DNA of 64,000 bases, taken from positions 186,001 to 250,000 of the forward strand of contig JAUXRX010000017.1 in NCBI GenBank assembly GCA_030681645.1, in the 5' to 3' direction. The translations under genes were made by a program, and so were the position numbers. This document shows positions 1 through 8,877 of this stretch, piece after piece. Position 1 is the first letter of the stretch. Each line of letters starts with the position of its first letter. The notes under the pieces are model-generated. The model was not told the DNA's origin and did not search any database. It saw nothing but the letters and a program-made list of their open reading frames with translations. Origin of the DNA: Archangium sp. Its GTDB lineage: Bacteria; Myxococcota; Myxococcia; Myxococcales; Myxococcaceae.

Positions 1-2
1 AC

Positions 3-356
3 GCGGCCGACATTCTCAAGGCCGACGAGGTGCGCCGCATGGAGATGAAGATGCTCCGCGACGTCGACAAGAAGGCGATGGTCGAGGCGATCATGACGGG
101 CGTCGAGAAGGCCACGGGCGACAAGTTCGCCACCTACAAGCCGCGCCTCGACAAGTTCATCGAGAAGTTCTCCGACCTGAAGAAGGGCGAGGTCTTCGTG
201 CTCCAGTACACCCCGGGCAAGGGCTCGCGGGTCGAGGGCGCGAAGGACGCGGCGGTCGCCGAGGGCAAGGACTTCGCCGACGCCCTCTTCTCGGTGTGGA
301 TCGGCTCGAACCCGGTCGATGACGGCCTGAAGAAGGGACTTCTCGGCGGGAAGTGA
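3..356 (+). CDS. Chalcone isomerase-like family protein (C-terminal part, truncated by window edge)
   Basis: The reading frame is open from the first bases of the window, so the true start lies upstream and only about 117 C-terminal residues are seen. The stretch around FSDLKKGEVFVLQYTPGKG followed by GKDFADALFSVWIG and VDDGLKKGLLG matches the C-terminal half of the bacterial chalcone-isomerase-like fold. These proteins are usually secreted or periplasmic and do not perform plant flavonoid chemistry; their ligand is generally unknown, with fatty acids suggested by the fold. An internal GTG at 30 would give 108 residues but would cut the domain, so I prefer a truncated longer gene. The stop at 354-356 is 40 bases before the next gene, which has the same orientation. 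Confidence 0.8.
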   Translation, partial: AADILKADEVRRMEMKMLRDVDKKAMVEAIMTGVEKATGDKFATYKPRLDKFIEKFSDLKKGEVFVLQYTPGKGSRVEGAKDAAVAEGKDFADALFSVWIGSNPVDDGLKKGLLGGK

Positions 357-396
357 GTGTTAGGAAGCCTCCCGCTTGCTCCCGGAGGTTTCCCAA

Positions 397-2499
397 ATGA
401 AGACCCAGCACCTCGTCGCCCTCCTGTTCGCCTCGTGCGCGACCCAGGAGGCGGCTACCCGCCCCGCTGAGCCCACGCCTGCTCCCGTCGCTCCGAAGGT
501 CGAGCCGAAGTGGACTGCTGATCTGACGAAGCCCATGCCACCCGGCCTCGAAGAGGGCGTGATGGATCTGACCGCGGATCCCTGCGGCGATTTCTACCAG
601 TACGCCTGCGGCGGCTGGATGGCGAAGACCGAGATCCCCGCGGATCGTTCGCTCTATTCGCGCGGCTTCGTGTCGATCTCGGATCGCAACGAGGAGGCGC
701 TCAAGGCGATCCTCGACGAGGCGGCGGCCGACAAGCTCCCCCCTGGGACGCCGTTCGCGAAGCAGCTCGGTGACGCGTACGTGAGCTGCACCGACGAGGC
801 GGCGCTCGAGAAGGCGTTGCCCGAGGTGAAGAAGTTCATCACCCAGGTCACCACGTTCAAGAACCCGACCGAGCTGGCGAAGGTGGTGGCGACGCTCCAC
901 GCCGCGGGGTACCGGCCGTTCTTCGCCGTCGGCAGCGAGCAGGATCACAAGAACTCGACCGAGGTGATCGCGGGCCTCGCGCAGGCTGGGCTCGGGCTGC
1001 CGGACCGCGACTTCTACCTCGATGAGACCGATCGGATGAAGGGCATCCGCGCCGACTACCTCGCGCACATCGAGAAGATGTTCACGCTCACAGGCGACAA
1101 GCCCGAGGTGGCGAAGAAGACCGCCGAGGTGGTGATGGCGCTCGAGACGCGCCTGGCGAAGGCTTCCCTCAGCCGTGTGGACCGCCGTGATCCGGACAAG
1201 GTCTACAACCGCGTCGACCGCAAGGGGCTCAAGGAGAAGGCCGGCGACTTTCCGTGGGACGTCTACTTCACCGCGCTGGGCATGAAGGGCGTGGAGGGGA
1301 TCAACATCAGCTCGACCCCCTACTTCGTGGAGCTGGCGGCGATCACGAAGGACACGAAGGCCGACGCGCTCAAGCTGTACCTCGGGTGGGTGGCGTTGCG
1401 CGGCTCGGCCGCGGCGTTGCCGAAGGCGTTCCAGGACGAGACCTTCGCCTTCGCCTCGAAGGCCTTCACCGGCGCGAAGGAAGACCGGCCGCGCTGGAAG
1501 AAGTGTGTCGCGTTCGTCGACGGGGAGATCGGCGAGGCGCTGGGCCGCGAGTTCGCCCGGCGGCTCTTTCCCGAGGAATCGCGCGCGCGCACCATCGCGA
1601 TGGTCACCGCGCTGCTGGGCAGCTTCGAGAAGAACCTCGGCACGCTGTCGTGGATGGACGAGCAGACCCGGCAAGGCGCGCTGGTGAAGGTGCGCTCGAT
1701 GGTGGGGCACAACAAGATCGGCTACCCCGACTCGTGGCGCGATTACACGGCGCTCAAGACCGACCGGAAGTCGTTCTTCAACACCACGCTCGAGACCAGC
1801 CGCTTCGAGATGGCGCGGCAGCTGGCGAAGATCGGCAAGCCCGTGGACCGCGGCGAATGGCTGATGTCGCCCCCCACGGTGAACGCGTACTTCGAGGCGC
1901 AGCTCAACGAGATCGTCTTCCCCGCGGGCATCCTGCAGCCGCCGTTCTTCAACAAGGACGCCACCGACGCGGTGAACTTCGGCTCGATGGGCATGGTGGT
2001 GGGCCACGAGATCACCCACGGCTTCGACGATCACGGCCGTCGCTACGACGCGGACGGGAACCTGAAGGACTGGTGGACCGAGACGAGCGGCAAGAACTTC
2101 GTCTCGCGCGTCGGCTGCGTGAAGACGCAGTACGACGGCTACACCGCGCTCGAGGATCTGAAGGTGAAGGGCGATCTCACGCTCGGTGAGAACGTGGCCG
2201 ACCTCGGCGGGCTCAAGCTCGCGCACGCCGCGATGGCCGACTGGTACGCGAAGAAGCCGGTGGCCGAGTCGCTGCGCTACGATCCGTCGCAGCAGTTCTT
2301 CCTCGGCTTCGCGCAGTCGTGGTGCACGAAGGTTCGGCCGCAGCAGGCGAAACAGCGCGTCACCACCGACACGCACGCGCCGCCGTACTGGCGCGTGAAC
2401 GGGCCGCTGAGCAACAGCGACGCCTTCAAGGCGGCGTTCCAGTGCTCTGACACCGCGAAGATGGTCCGCGCGGGCGAGGCTCGCTGCAGCGTCTGGTGA
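397..2499 (+). CDS. pepO: M13 family (neprilysin/PepO-like) zinc metallopeptidase, lipoprotein
   Basis: This is a 700-residue M13 endopeptidase expected to cleave short peptides in the envelope. The zinc motif HEITH lies at residues 537-541 and continues into GFDDHGRR. The third ligand motif GENVADLGG follows, the substrate-binding NAYF motif precedes the zinc site, and the chain ends in a family-typical CSVW. The start is ATG 397 because GGAGG at 384-388 sits 8 bases upstream, while the TTG at 376 has no such site. The N-terminus is short and hydrophobic with a cysteine at residue 14 preceded by F-A-S, suggesting a lipoprotein, followed by a Pro/Ala-rich linker. Length and motifs fit an intact active enzyme. 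Family assignment is very secure; the substrate is unknown. Confidence 0.95.
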   Translation: MKTQHLVALLFASCATQEAATRPAEPTPAPVAPKVEPKWTADLTKPMPPGLEEGVMDLTADPCGDFYQYACGGWMAKTEIPADRSLYSRGFVSISDRNEEALKAILDEAAADKLPPGTPFAKQLGDAYVSCTDEAALEKALPEVKKFITQVTTFKNPTELAKVVATLHAAGYRPFFAVGSEQDHKNSTEVIAGLAQAGLGLPDRDFYLDETDRMKGIRADYLAHIEKMFTLTGDKPEVAKKTAEVVMALETRLAKASLSRVDRRDPDKVYNRVDRKGLKEKAGDFPWDVYFTALGMKGVEGINISSTPYFVELAAITKDTKADALKLYLGWVALRGSAAALPKAFQDETFAFASKAFTGAKEDRPRWKKCVAFVDGEIGEALGREFARRLFPEESRARTIAMVTALLGSFEKNLGTLSWMDEQTRQGALVKVRSMVGHNKIGYPDSWRDYTALKTDRKSFFNTTLETSRFEMARQLAKIGKPVDRGEWLMSPPTVNAYFEAQLNEIVFPAGILQPPFFNKDATDAVNFGSMGMVVGHEITHGFDDHGRRYDADGNLKDWWTETSGKNFVSRVGCVKTQYDGYTALEDLKVKGDLTLGENVADLGGLKLAHAAMADWYAKKPVAESLRYDPSQQFFLGFAQSWCTKVRPQQAKQRVTTDTHAPPYWRVNGPLSNSDAFKAAFQCSDTAKMVRAGEARCSVW

Positions 2500-2558
2500 C
2501 GTCAGATTCGGGCTACCTGGACTGAGTGGCTGTAACGATTGCGGAAACTGCCTGCGTC

Positions 2559-2594
2559 TTGACCTTGGTCAAATGACCAAGATAGCTTGGTCGG
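2559..2594 (+). promoter_or_regulatory. Predicted sigma-70-type promoter of the TetR operon
   Basis: A -35 TTGACC (2559-2564) and a -10-like ATAGCT (2582-2587) are separated by 17 bases. The spacer is almost exactly operator 1. The predicted transcription start, 6-8 bases after the -10, falls at about 2594-2595, the A of the ATG, so the mRNA may be leaderless. This is inference from sequence only. Confidence 0.5.
2564..2581. promoter_or_regulatory. Operator 1: perfect palindrome for the TetR-family regulator
   Basis: CTTGGTCA-AA-TGACCAAG has perfect 8-bp arms with a 2-bp centre. It fills the spacer between the -35 and -10 hexamers, the ideal position for autorepression by the adjacent TetR protein. 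Confidence 0.75.
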
Positions 2595-2603
2595 ATGACC
2601 AAG
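2586..2603. promoter_or_regulatory. Operator 2: second palindrome overlapping the TetR start codon
   Basis: CTTGGTC-GGAT-GACCAAG has perfect 7-bp arms and shares its half-sites with operator 1. Its centre is 22 bp (about two helical turns) downstream of operator 1's centre, so two dimers could bind the same face of the helix. The ATG at 2595-2597 lies inside the site. Confidence 0.7.
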
Positions 2604-3280
2604 GCGCATCCCCAGCCCCGCGCGGCAGACGTTCAGCCGGCGCCGGTGGACACCGAGGAGCGGGTGCTGCTCGCCGCCGGGAAGCTGTTTCGCGAGAAGG
2701 GCTTCGCGGCCACCACGGTGCGCGAGATCGCGTCGGCCGCCGACATGCTCCCGGGCAGCCTGCACTACCGCTACGCCAGCAAGGACGACATCCTGGTGGC
2801 GCTGATGAAGCGCGGCGTGGAGCGCGCGATTGGCGCCGTCGAGCTCGCCACCGCGAAGGAACCCAGCGCGATCGAACGCCTGCGCCTGGGCCTGCGCGCG
2901 CACCTCGAGCTGCTCTGTAACGGCGACGACTCGCTCTACGTGCTGCTCTTCGACTGGCGCTCGCTCACGTCGGGCGCGCTCAAGGGCCTCATCCGCGAGC
3001 GGGCCCGCCTCGAGGCGTACTGGGAAGGGCTGCTGCTCGAGGCGCACGCGTCGGGCACGGCGCGCCCGCTGCTCGACATCGAGCTGGTGCGGCACTTCGG
3101 CTTCGGGGCCATCAACTGGGTCGCCACCTGGTACCGCCCGCAGGACGGCCGCACCCCCGCGCAGATCGCCGACGCGTTCTGGAGCTTCCTCGCCTACGGC
3201 CTGCTCCACGAGAGCGCCCGCCCGCCCGATCTCGACACCCACTTCGCAGCGCTGCTCGCCTCGAGCCTCAGGAAGACCTC

Positions 3281-3284
<4 letters not shown>
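2595..3284 (+). CDS. TetR/AcrR family transcriptional regulator (predicted autorepressor)
   Basis: This 229-residue protein has an N-terminal TetR helix-turn-helix at about residues 22-68, with the pattern RVLLAAGKLFREKGFAATTV then REIASAADMLPGSLHYRYASK. A C-terminal ligand/dimer domain of about 150 residues follows. The start is ATG 2595; a GTG at 2646 would still keep the helix-turn-helix and cannot be excluded, because neither start has a clear ribosome-binding site. The gene overlaps the next by 4 bases (ATGA at 3281-3284), so the two are translationally coupled and the diiron enzyme is probably the regulated target. Two palindromic operators lie over its own promoter and start codon. The effector is unknown; a fatty acid or acyl-CoA is plausible given the partner enzyme, but that is inference. 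Confidence 0.93.
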
Positions 3285-4429
<1,145 letters not shown>

Positions 4430-4448
4430 GTGTCACCCTGGCGCGACG

Positions 4449-4462
4449 GCGCACATGTGCGC
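4449..4462. other. Perfect 14-bp palindrome in the 4430-4684 gap
   Basis: GCGCACATGTGCGC starts 20 bases after the diiron gene stop. It has no T-run after it, so it is a weak terminator candidate and may be a protein-binding site. The rest of this 255-base gap shows no ORF or RNA I can support. Confidence 0.3.
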
Positions 4463-4684
4463 ACTGTCACGCGAACGCGTCCAGGCGAAGTCTCTTTACG
4501 ATCGCCTGTCGTGAGTCGCGCCAGGGCCTTCGGAAAGTGGCGCACGACTTCGCGACAGTCACCGTGATCGCGGCCGGCAACCGCGCGTAACCCGACGTCG
4601 CGCCGGTTGGAACGGCGTGTGCGCTCTCTCCCTGCGGACTCCGTGAAACCTCCGGGTTTCGCGAACGAACAAGGGGAGCTGTTC

Positions 4685-6331
4685 ATGAATCGGACACTGA
4701 CTGGAATTCTCGCCGCGCTGTCGCTGGTGGGCTGTGGAGTCGACGACTCGGCGATCGTCATTCGCAACGACGACACCTTCACGGAGCGCGCCGAGGGGGC
4801 GTCCGCGGACTCCGAGCTTCGCGCGGCCACCACGCACGACGCCGTCTTCGAGGCCGCGGGCAAGGAGTTCAACGTGCCGCCCGCGCTGCTCAAGTCGTTG
4901 TCCTGGTCGCTGACGCGCTACGAGATGATCACCAGCGAAGGCGAGTTCGACGGCCTGCTGCCCACCGTCGGCCTGATGGCGCTCTCGCCGCAGGTGCTGG
5001 CTGAGGGCATGACCCTGGCTCACGTCTCCGAGGAACAGGCGAAGACCGACGTGACCGCGAACGTCCGCGTGGCCGCGGCCTGGCTGTCGAAGCAGGCCGA
5101 CACGCAGGCGATCGACCGCGAGCAGCTCCTCGCGTGGTCCGCGCTGATCGGCGACTACACCGGTCTCGAAGATCCGCAGGTGCGCACCGCCTTCGTGCAG
5201 GGCGAGGTCTATTCGGCCCTCAAGCTCGGCGTGGGCCGCTTCTCCGAGGAGCTGGAGCTCTCCGGCAAGGCCCAGCAGCTCGAGGCGCCCGTCGGCGAGT
5301 ACTCCGAGGTGCTGCAGGGGCTCTCGCGCGCGCCCGACTACGGCGCGGCGGTGTGGCGCCCGTCACCCAACTTCAGCTCGCGTGGCGGTTCGCGCCCCCA
5401 GATGGTCGTCATCCACACCTGCGAGGGCGCGTACTCGGGCTGCTGGGGCTGGCTTTCCAACACCCGCGCCGGCGCGAGCGCGCACTACGTGGTGAACACC
5501 ACCGGCTCGGAGATCAGCCAGCTGGTGCGCGAGTCGGATCGCGCCTGGCACGTCGCCGCCGACTACGCCTGCAGCCGCAACGGGAACCAGATGTGCGGCC
5601 TCAACGGCCAGGGCACCAATGGTGTCTCGGTGGGCATCGAGCACGCGGGCTTCGCCTCGCAGTCGAGCTGGCCCGCTGGGCAGATCGATGCCTCGGCGCG
5701 GCTGGTCTGCAACATCACGAAGGACTGGGGCATCGCGCGCGATCGCTTTCACATCGTGGGGCACGGGCAGCTGCAGCCGTGGAACCGCACCGATCCGGGT
5801 CGTAACTGGCCGTGGACGGCGTACCTGCAGAAGATCAACTCGATCTGCTCGCCGCCTGCGCCCACGCCGACTCCCACGCCGACCCCGACGCCGACGCCTG
5901 CGCCCGCGGGCACGGTGATCGTCGACAGCAACAACGCCAACAACAACCAGGCGCGCGGCTACGTGCAGGTGTCGGCGAACTGGAAGAGCTCGGCGAACGT
6001 CGCCGGCTACTACGGCAGCGGCTACTGGTACGCGACCACCGCCGAGGTGAGCGATGGCGCGGCGTTCTTCTTCAAGCTCGACGCCGACGGCGCGCGCACC
6101 ATCGACGCGTGGTGGACCGCGGCCAGCGACCGCTCGACGGCTTCGTCCTTCGTGGCCTTCAACTCGCGCGGTGATCGCGTCGGCGTGGGCACGGCGAACC
6201 AGACGGTGAACGGCGGCAAGTGGAACCAGGTCGGCCGGTTCAACTTCACCGCGGGCTGGAACAAGATCGTGCTCTCGCGCTGGCAGGCCCCGGGCAAGGT
6301 CGTGATTGCCGACGCCGTGCGCATCCGCTGA
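4685..6331 (+). CDS. N-acetylmuramoyl-L-alanine amidase lipoprotein with Pro/Thr linker and golvesin-type C-terminal domain
   Basis: This 548-residue envelope enzyme is predicted to cleave the amide bond between MurNAc and the stem peptide. The start is ATG 4685 after AAGGGGAG. The first residues end in LSLVGC, a lipobox. A helical N-terminal part (about residues 40-210) resembles a lysozyme-like or regulatory region. The Amidase_2/PGRP domain follows at about 230-385, with VVIHTCEG, SAHYVV, GVSVGIEHAG and HIVGHGQL. The linker is a repetitive Thr-Pro run, and the last about 135 residues (VIVDSNNANN onward) look like the golvesin C-terminal/Xly binding domain found in myxobacterial secreted hydrolases. 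It stands alone between unrelated genes. Confidence 0.9.
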   Translation: MNRTLTGILAALSLVGCGVDDSAIVIRNDDTFTERAEGASADSELRAATTHDAVFEAAGKEFNVPPALLKSLSWSLTRYEMITSEGEFDGLLPTVGLMALSPQVLAEGMTLAHVSEEQAKTDVTANVRVAAAWLSKQADTQAIDREQLLAWSALIGDYTGLEDPQVRTAFVQGEVYSALKLGVGRFSEELELSGKAQQLEAPVGEYSEVLQGLSRAPDYGAAVWRPSPNFSSRGGSRPQMVVIHTCEGAYSGCWGWLSNTRAGASAHYVVNTTGSEISQLVRESDRAWHVAADYACSRNGNQMCGLNGQGTNGVSVGIEHAGFASQSSWPAGQIDASARLVCNITKDWGIARDRFHIVGHGQLQPWNRTDPGRNWPWTAYLQKINSICSPPAPTPTPTPTPTPTPAPAGTVIVDSNNANNNQARGYVQVSANWKSSANVAGYYGSGYWYATTAEVSDGAAFFFKLDADGARTIDAWWTAASDRSTASSFVAFNSRGDRVGVGTANQTVNGGKWNQVGRFNFTAGWNKIVLSRWQAPGKVVIADAVRIR

Positions 6332-6341
6332 AGTCGGGGCG

Positions 6342-7409
6342 ATGTGGCGCTTCGGGCTGTTGCTGGTGGTGGTGACGGCCTGCAGCAAGAAACCCGCGGT
6401 GGTGGACGCGGGTCCCTCGACTCCGCTCGGAATGAGCGGGGGTCCCTCGACTTCGCTCGGGATGAACGGACGGGTACGGCTGGCTGATGCGGGCTACTCG
6501 CTCGCATGGATCTCCGAGGCGTCGGGGTTGCCTCAGGTCGTCGTCGATGGGCGGCCGATCTCCGGCGGTCCCGCTGCGCATTACCTCGCGGCGGCACAGG
6601 CCAGCGGACTGTTCGTCACTCGCAGCGAGCACGAGGTCGAGCAGTTGTTCTGGCTCTCGTTCGACGGAGGCGCGACTGCGCTCAGCGCGCCATCGCCCCG
6701 GGCGCGCAGCGTGAGCACCGCGGGTGGCGTGACGCTCTTCGAGTCGGGCGTCGGCGGGCTCTCGAACCTGGCGCGCGTCGACGGAGGCCAGGTCGTCACG
6801 CACTCCGCCGGGAGCTTCGAGCCGAGCGTCGCGCCCGATGGGCGGTGGTTCGCCTTCGTCTCGAGCCGCGATGGCGACGCCGAGATCTACCGCGCGGCGA
6901 TCGACGGAGGCCAACTCCAGCGGCTGACCGCGTTCCACCTCGACGACGTGGCGCCGAAGGTGAGCCCCGACGCGAAGTGGATCGCGTTCGTGAGCAACAG
7001 GGAAGGGCAGGACCGGCTGTTTCTGGTGAAGCCTGATGGGCGCGGTCAACGACGACTGCACCAGGAAGCGGCGCAGGACACGCGGTGGGATGCGGGCGAG
7101 TACGAGGCCGCCGAGGCCGACGCGGTGTGGACACCTGACTCGACGGCGTTGCTCTTCTCGGCGCGCGGACCGCGCGGGCATTGGCACCTCTTCATCGCCG
7201 AGGTGGTGAGCGGAGAAGTGACGCGACTGACCGACGGCGCGTGGGACGATCAACTCCCCGCACTGAGCCCCGACGGGAAGTGGATCGCGTTCGTCTCGAG
7301 CCGCGATGGGAACGCAGAGCTCTACGTGATGCCACGGGGTGGTGAGGCCACCCGGGTCACCTTCGAGCCGTCGTCAGACTGGAAGCCCCTCTGGGTGCCA
7401 TCGAAGTGA
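6342..7409 (+). CDS. TolB-like beta-propeller lipoprotein with repeat-derived linker
   Basis: This is a 355-residue lipoprotein. The start is ATG 6342, giving a hydrophobic segment that ends in VVVTAC (lipobox). The body has repeated PD40/TolB blades with the pattern SPDGKWIAFVSSRDGNAELY, seen at least four times (for example near 6835, 6965 and 7265), consistent with a beta-propeller facing the periplasm. It lacks the full Pal-interacting TolB architecture and is not beside tol-pal genes, so it is probably a stand-alone propeller of unknown role. Residues about 25-46 are encoded by two tandem copies of a dispersed 26-bp repeat, inserted in frame immediately after the lipid anchor. The start is 10 bases after the amidase stop, so the two may be co-transcribed. 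Confidence 0.8.
   Translation: MWRFGLLLVVVTACSKKPAVVDAGPSTPLGMSGGPSTSLGMNGRVRLADAGYSLAWISEASGLPQVVVDGRPISGGPAAHYLAAAQASGLFVTRSEHEVEQLFWLSFDGGATALSAPSPRARSVSTAGGVTLFESGVGGLSNLARVDGGQVVTHSAGSFEPSVAPDGRWFAFVSSRDGDAEIYRAAIDGGQLQRLTAFHLDDVAPKVSPDAKWIAFVSNREGQDRLFLVKPDGRGQRRLHQEAAQDTRWDAGEYEAAEADAVWTPDSTALLFSARGPRGHWHLFIAEVVSGEVTRLTDGAWDDQLPALSPDGKWIAFVSSRDGNAELYVMPRGGEATRVTFEPSSDWKPLWVPSK
6414..6469 (+). repeat. Two tandem in-frame copies of the dispersed 26-bp repeat (S-repeat)
   Basis: The copies are at 6414-6439 and 6444-6469 (period 30 bp). The consensus is CCCTCGACTYCGCTCGG followed by RATGARCGG. They encode P-S-T-P-L-G-M-S-G and P-S-T-S-L-G-M-N-G in the linker after the lipobox. Relatives occur at 17215-17275, 33012-33123 and 50316-50490. 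Confidence 0.85.
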
Positions 7410-7429
7410 GGAACGTGCCGCAGTCCGTC

Positions 7430-8263
7430 TCAGTCTTCCTCGAGGTGTGCCCGCGCGGCCTCCGCGAAGCGACCCCGGGGAAATCGCAGCAGGTATCGCT
7501 CGAACGCCGCCTTCTCCTCGAGGGAGCTCGCGAGTCCGTACATCGCGCGCTCTTCGGCCTCCACGACCAGGCGTCCCCCGAGCGCCGTCTCGAACTGCCG
7601 CCGGGCCGAATCGCGCCGGCCCGCTTCCAGCAGCAACTCTCCCAACAGCACTCGCAGTTCGTCGCCACGCGGCGTGGCGGTGAGGTCCAGCGACTCCAGC
7701 AGGGCGAGCGCCTCAGTTCTCTTCTTCGTGGCGATCAGGGCCTCGATGCGCGTGAGCGTGGCTTCGTCGCGCAACACGCCCTGCTTGAAGCGCACCGCGT
7801 ACTCATCGAGCGTCGCGAGCGAGGCGTGGCCATTCTGTTGCTCGCGAAGTTCAAAGAGCGCCCGCGCCAGCAGGCGCGACTCGGCAAGCAATGGGTCTTC
7901 TGCTTCCACGGGGGTTGGGGCTCGCGCCATCGCACGGGGGGCCGCGCGAACCAGCGCAGCTGGCGGGACCAGCGGCACTGCAGGCACCACCGGAGCGAGG
8001 ACCATCGGGGCGACCGGAGACGGGAGAGGTGGCGTCGGAGTGACTTCTGCTGCCGTTTCGCGTGCGGGTGAGTAGAGCAGCATCGACGCTGCAACCAGGG
8101 CCACCACGGCCCCTCCACCGACCCATTTGGCGACTGGGTGCCGCCGAAGCCGCGCTGCCGTCTTCGTCCAGACGGAATCCAGCTGCTCGGGGGAGAGCGG
8201 CTCCGCCCGTCCAGCCTTCCGAAACAGCGCTGCCGCCCGCATCTCTGTCGTCGGGGTCTCCAT
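7430..8263 (-). CDS. Single-pass membrane protein, putative anti-sigma partner of the ECF factor, with TPR-like C-terminus
   Basis: This protein has about 277 residues. The N-terminal about 45 residues are cytoplasmic (RKAGRAEPLSPEQLDSVW pattern). One transmembrane helix follows at about 48-65 (VGGGAVVALVAASMLLY), then a Pro/Ala-rich linker and a helical region with tetratricopeptide-like helices (DEATLTRIEALIATKKRTEA, then RFPRGRFAEAARAHLEED). There is no zinc-binding H-x3-C-x2-C anti-sigma motif. It starts at the stop codon of the ECF sigma gene (TGATG overlap; a GTG 3 bases earlier is an alternative). Position and topology suggest it is the anti-sigma or envelope sensor, but this is inference from gene order. 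Confidence 0.6.
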   Translation of the reverse strand: METPTTEMRAAALFRKAGRAEPLSPEQLDSVWTKTAARLRRHPVAKWVGGGAVVALVAASMLLYSPARETAAEVTPTPPLPSPVAPMVLAPVVPAVPLVPPAALVRAAPRAMARAPTPVEAEDPLLAESRLLARALFELREQQNGHASLATLDEYAVRFKQGVLRDEATLTRIEALIATKKRTEALALLESLDLTATPRGDELRVLLGELLLEAGRRDSARRQFETALGGRLVVEAEERAMYGLASSLEEKAAFERYLLRFPRGRFAEAARAHLEED

Positions 8264-8877
8264 CACACGACTCCTTCGGTCCGCTCGATGATCTCGAGGC
8301 GTTTGTAGAATTGCGCCCGGGCCCGGGTGAGCCAGACGAAGACCACGCTGGGCGTCACCCCGAACAGCTCGGCGATCTCGGCGGCCGGCTTGCCCTCGAG
8401 CTCGAACAGGATGAGCGCGGTCCGGAACTTGTGGCTGAGCTGGTCGAGGACCCTGTGCACCCGCAGTCTCGCCTGGCGCTGCGCCAGTTGATCATCGGCG
8501 AGCGGTGCGCCCCCCGGGAGCTTGCCCGCGACCTCCACCGCCGATCCGCCCAGCCATCGGCGCACTTTCTGGACCCGTCGATGGCGCTTCACCAGGTTCG
8601 AAGTGATGCCGAAGAGCCACGTCGTCAGCGCCGAGTCTCCGCGAAACCCCCTGCGCGCCCGGTGCACGGCGACGAAGACGTCCTGCACCAGGTCCTCGAC
8701 ATCTGCCTCCGGACCCGCGAGCGCGCGCACCCAGCGAGACACCTCGGCTCCATGCGCGCGGAAGAGCGCCTCGGTGTCGGGCGGTGCCGCCGGTTTTGCC
8801 GCTGCGACTGTCAGCTCCCACGCCACACCTGGTGAGTCGCTCGACGCCCCCGGACCTTTCACTCGCGCCTCAATCAC
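8263..8877 (-). CDS. ECF (extracytoplasmic function) RNA polymerase sigma factor
   Basis: This 204-residue sigma-70-family factor has region 2 at about residues 36-105 (EDLVQDVFVAVHRARRGF, then DSALTTWLFGITSNLVKRHR). Region 4 lies at about 138-195 (RTALILFELEGKPAAEIAEL, then FGVTPSVVFVWLTRARAQF). Regions 1.1 and 3 are absent, as in ECF factors. It overlaps the upstream barrel gene by 8 bases and the downstream putative anti-sigma gene by 1-4 bases, so the three genes form one operon transcribed on the minus strand. The targets are unknown; such operons are usually autoregulated from the divergent region at 9740-9835. Confidence 0.93.
   Translation of the reverse strand: MIEARVKGPGASSDSPGVAWELTVAAAKPAAPPDTEALFRAHGAEVSRWVRALAGPEADVEDLVQDVFVAVHRARRGFRGDSALTTWLFGITSNLVKRHRRVQKVRRWLGGSAVEVAGKLPGGAPLADDQLAQRQARLRVHRVLDQLSHKFRTALILFELEGKPAAEIAELFGVTPSVVFVWLTRARAQFYKRLEIIERTEGVV

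Noticed and set aside
157..2376. A 739-residue minus-strand open frame over the M13 peptidase
   Set aside because: The plus strand has an intact HExxH peptidase with a ribosome-binding site; the antisense frame has only compositionally biased sequence.
4430..4684. Search for a riboswitch or small RNA in the gap before the amidase gene
   Set aside because: Only a 14-bp palindrome was found; no conserved riboswitch core or terminator was recognisable.
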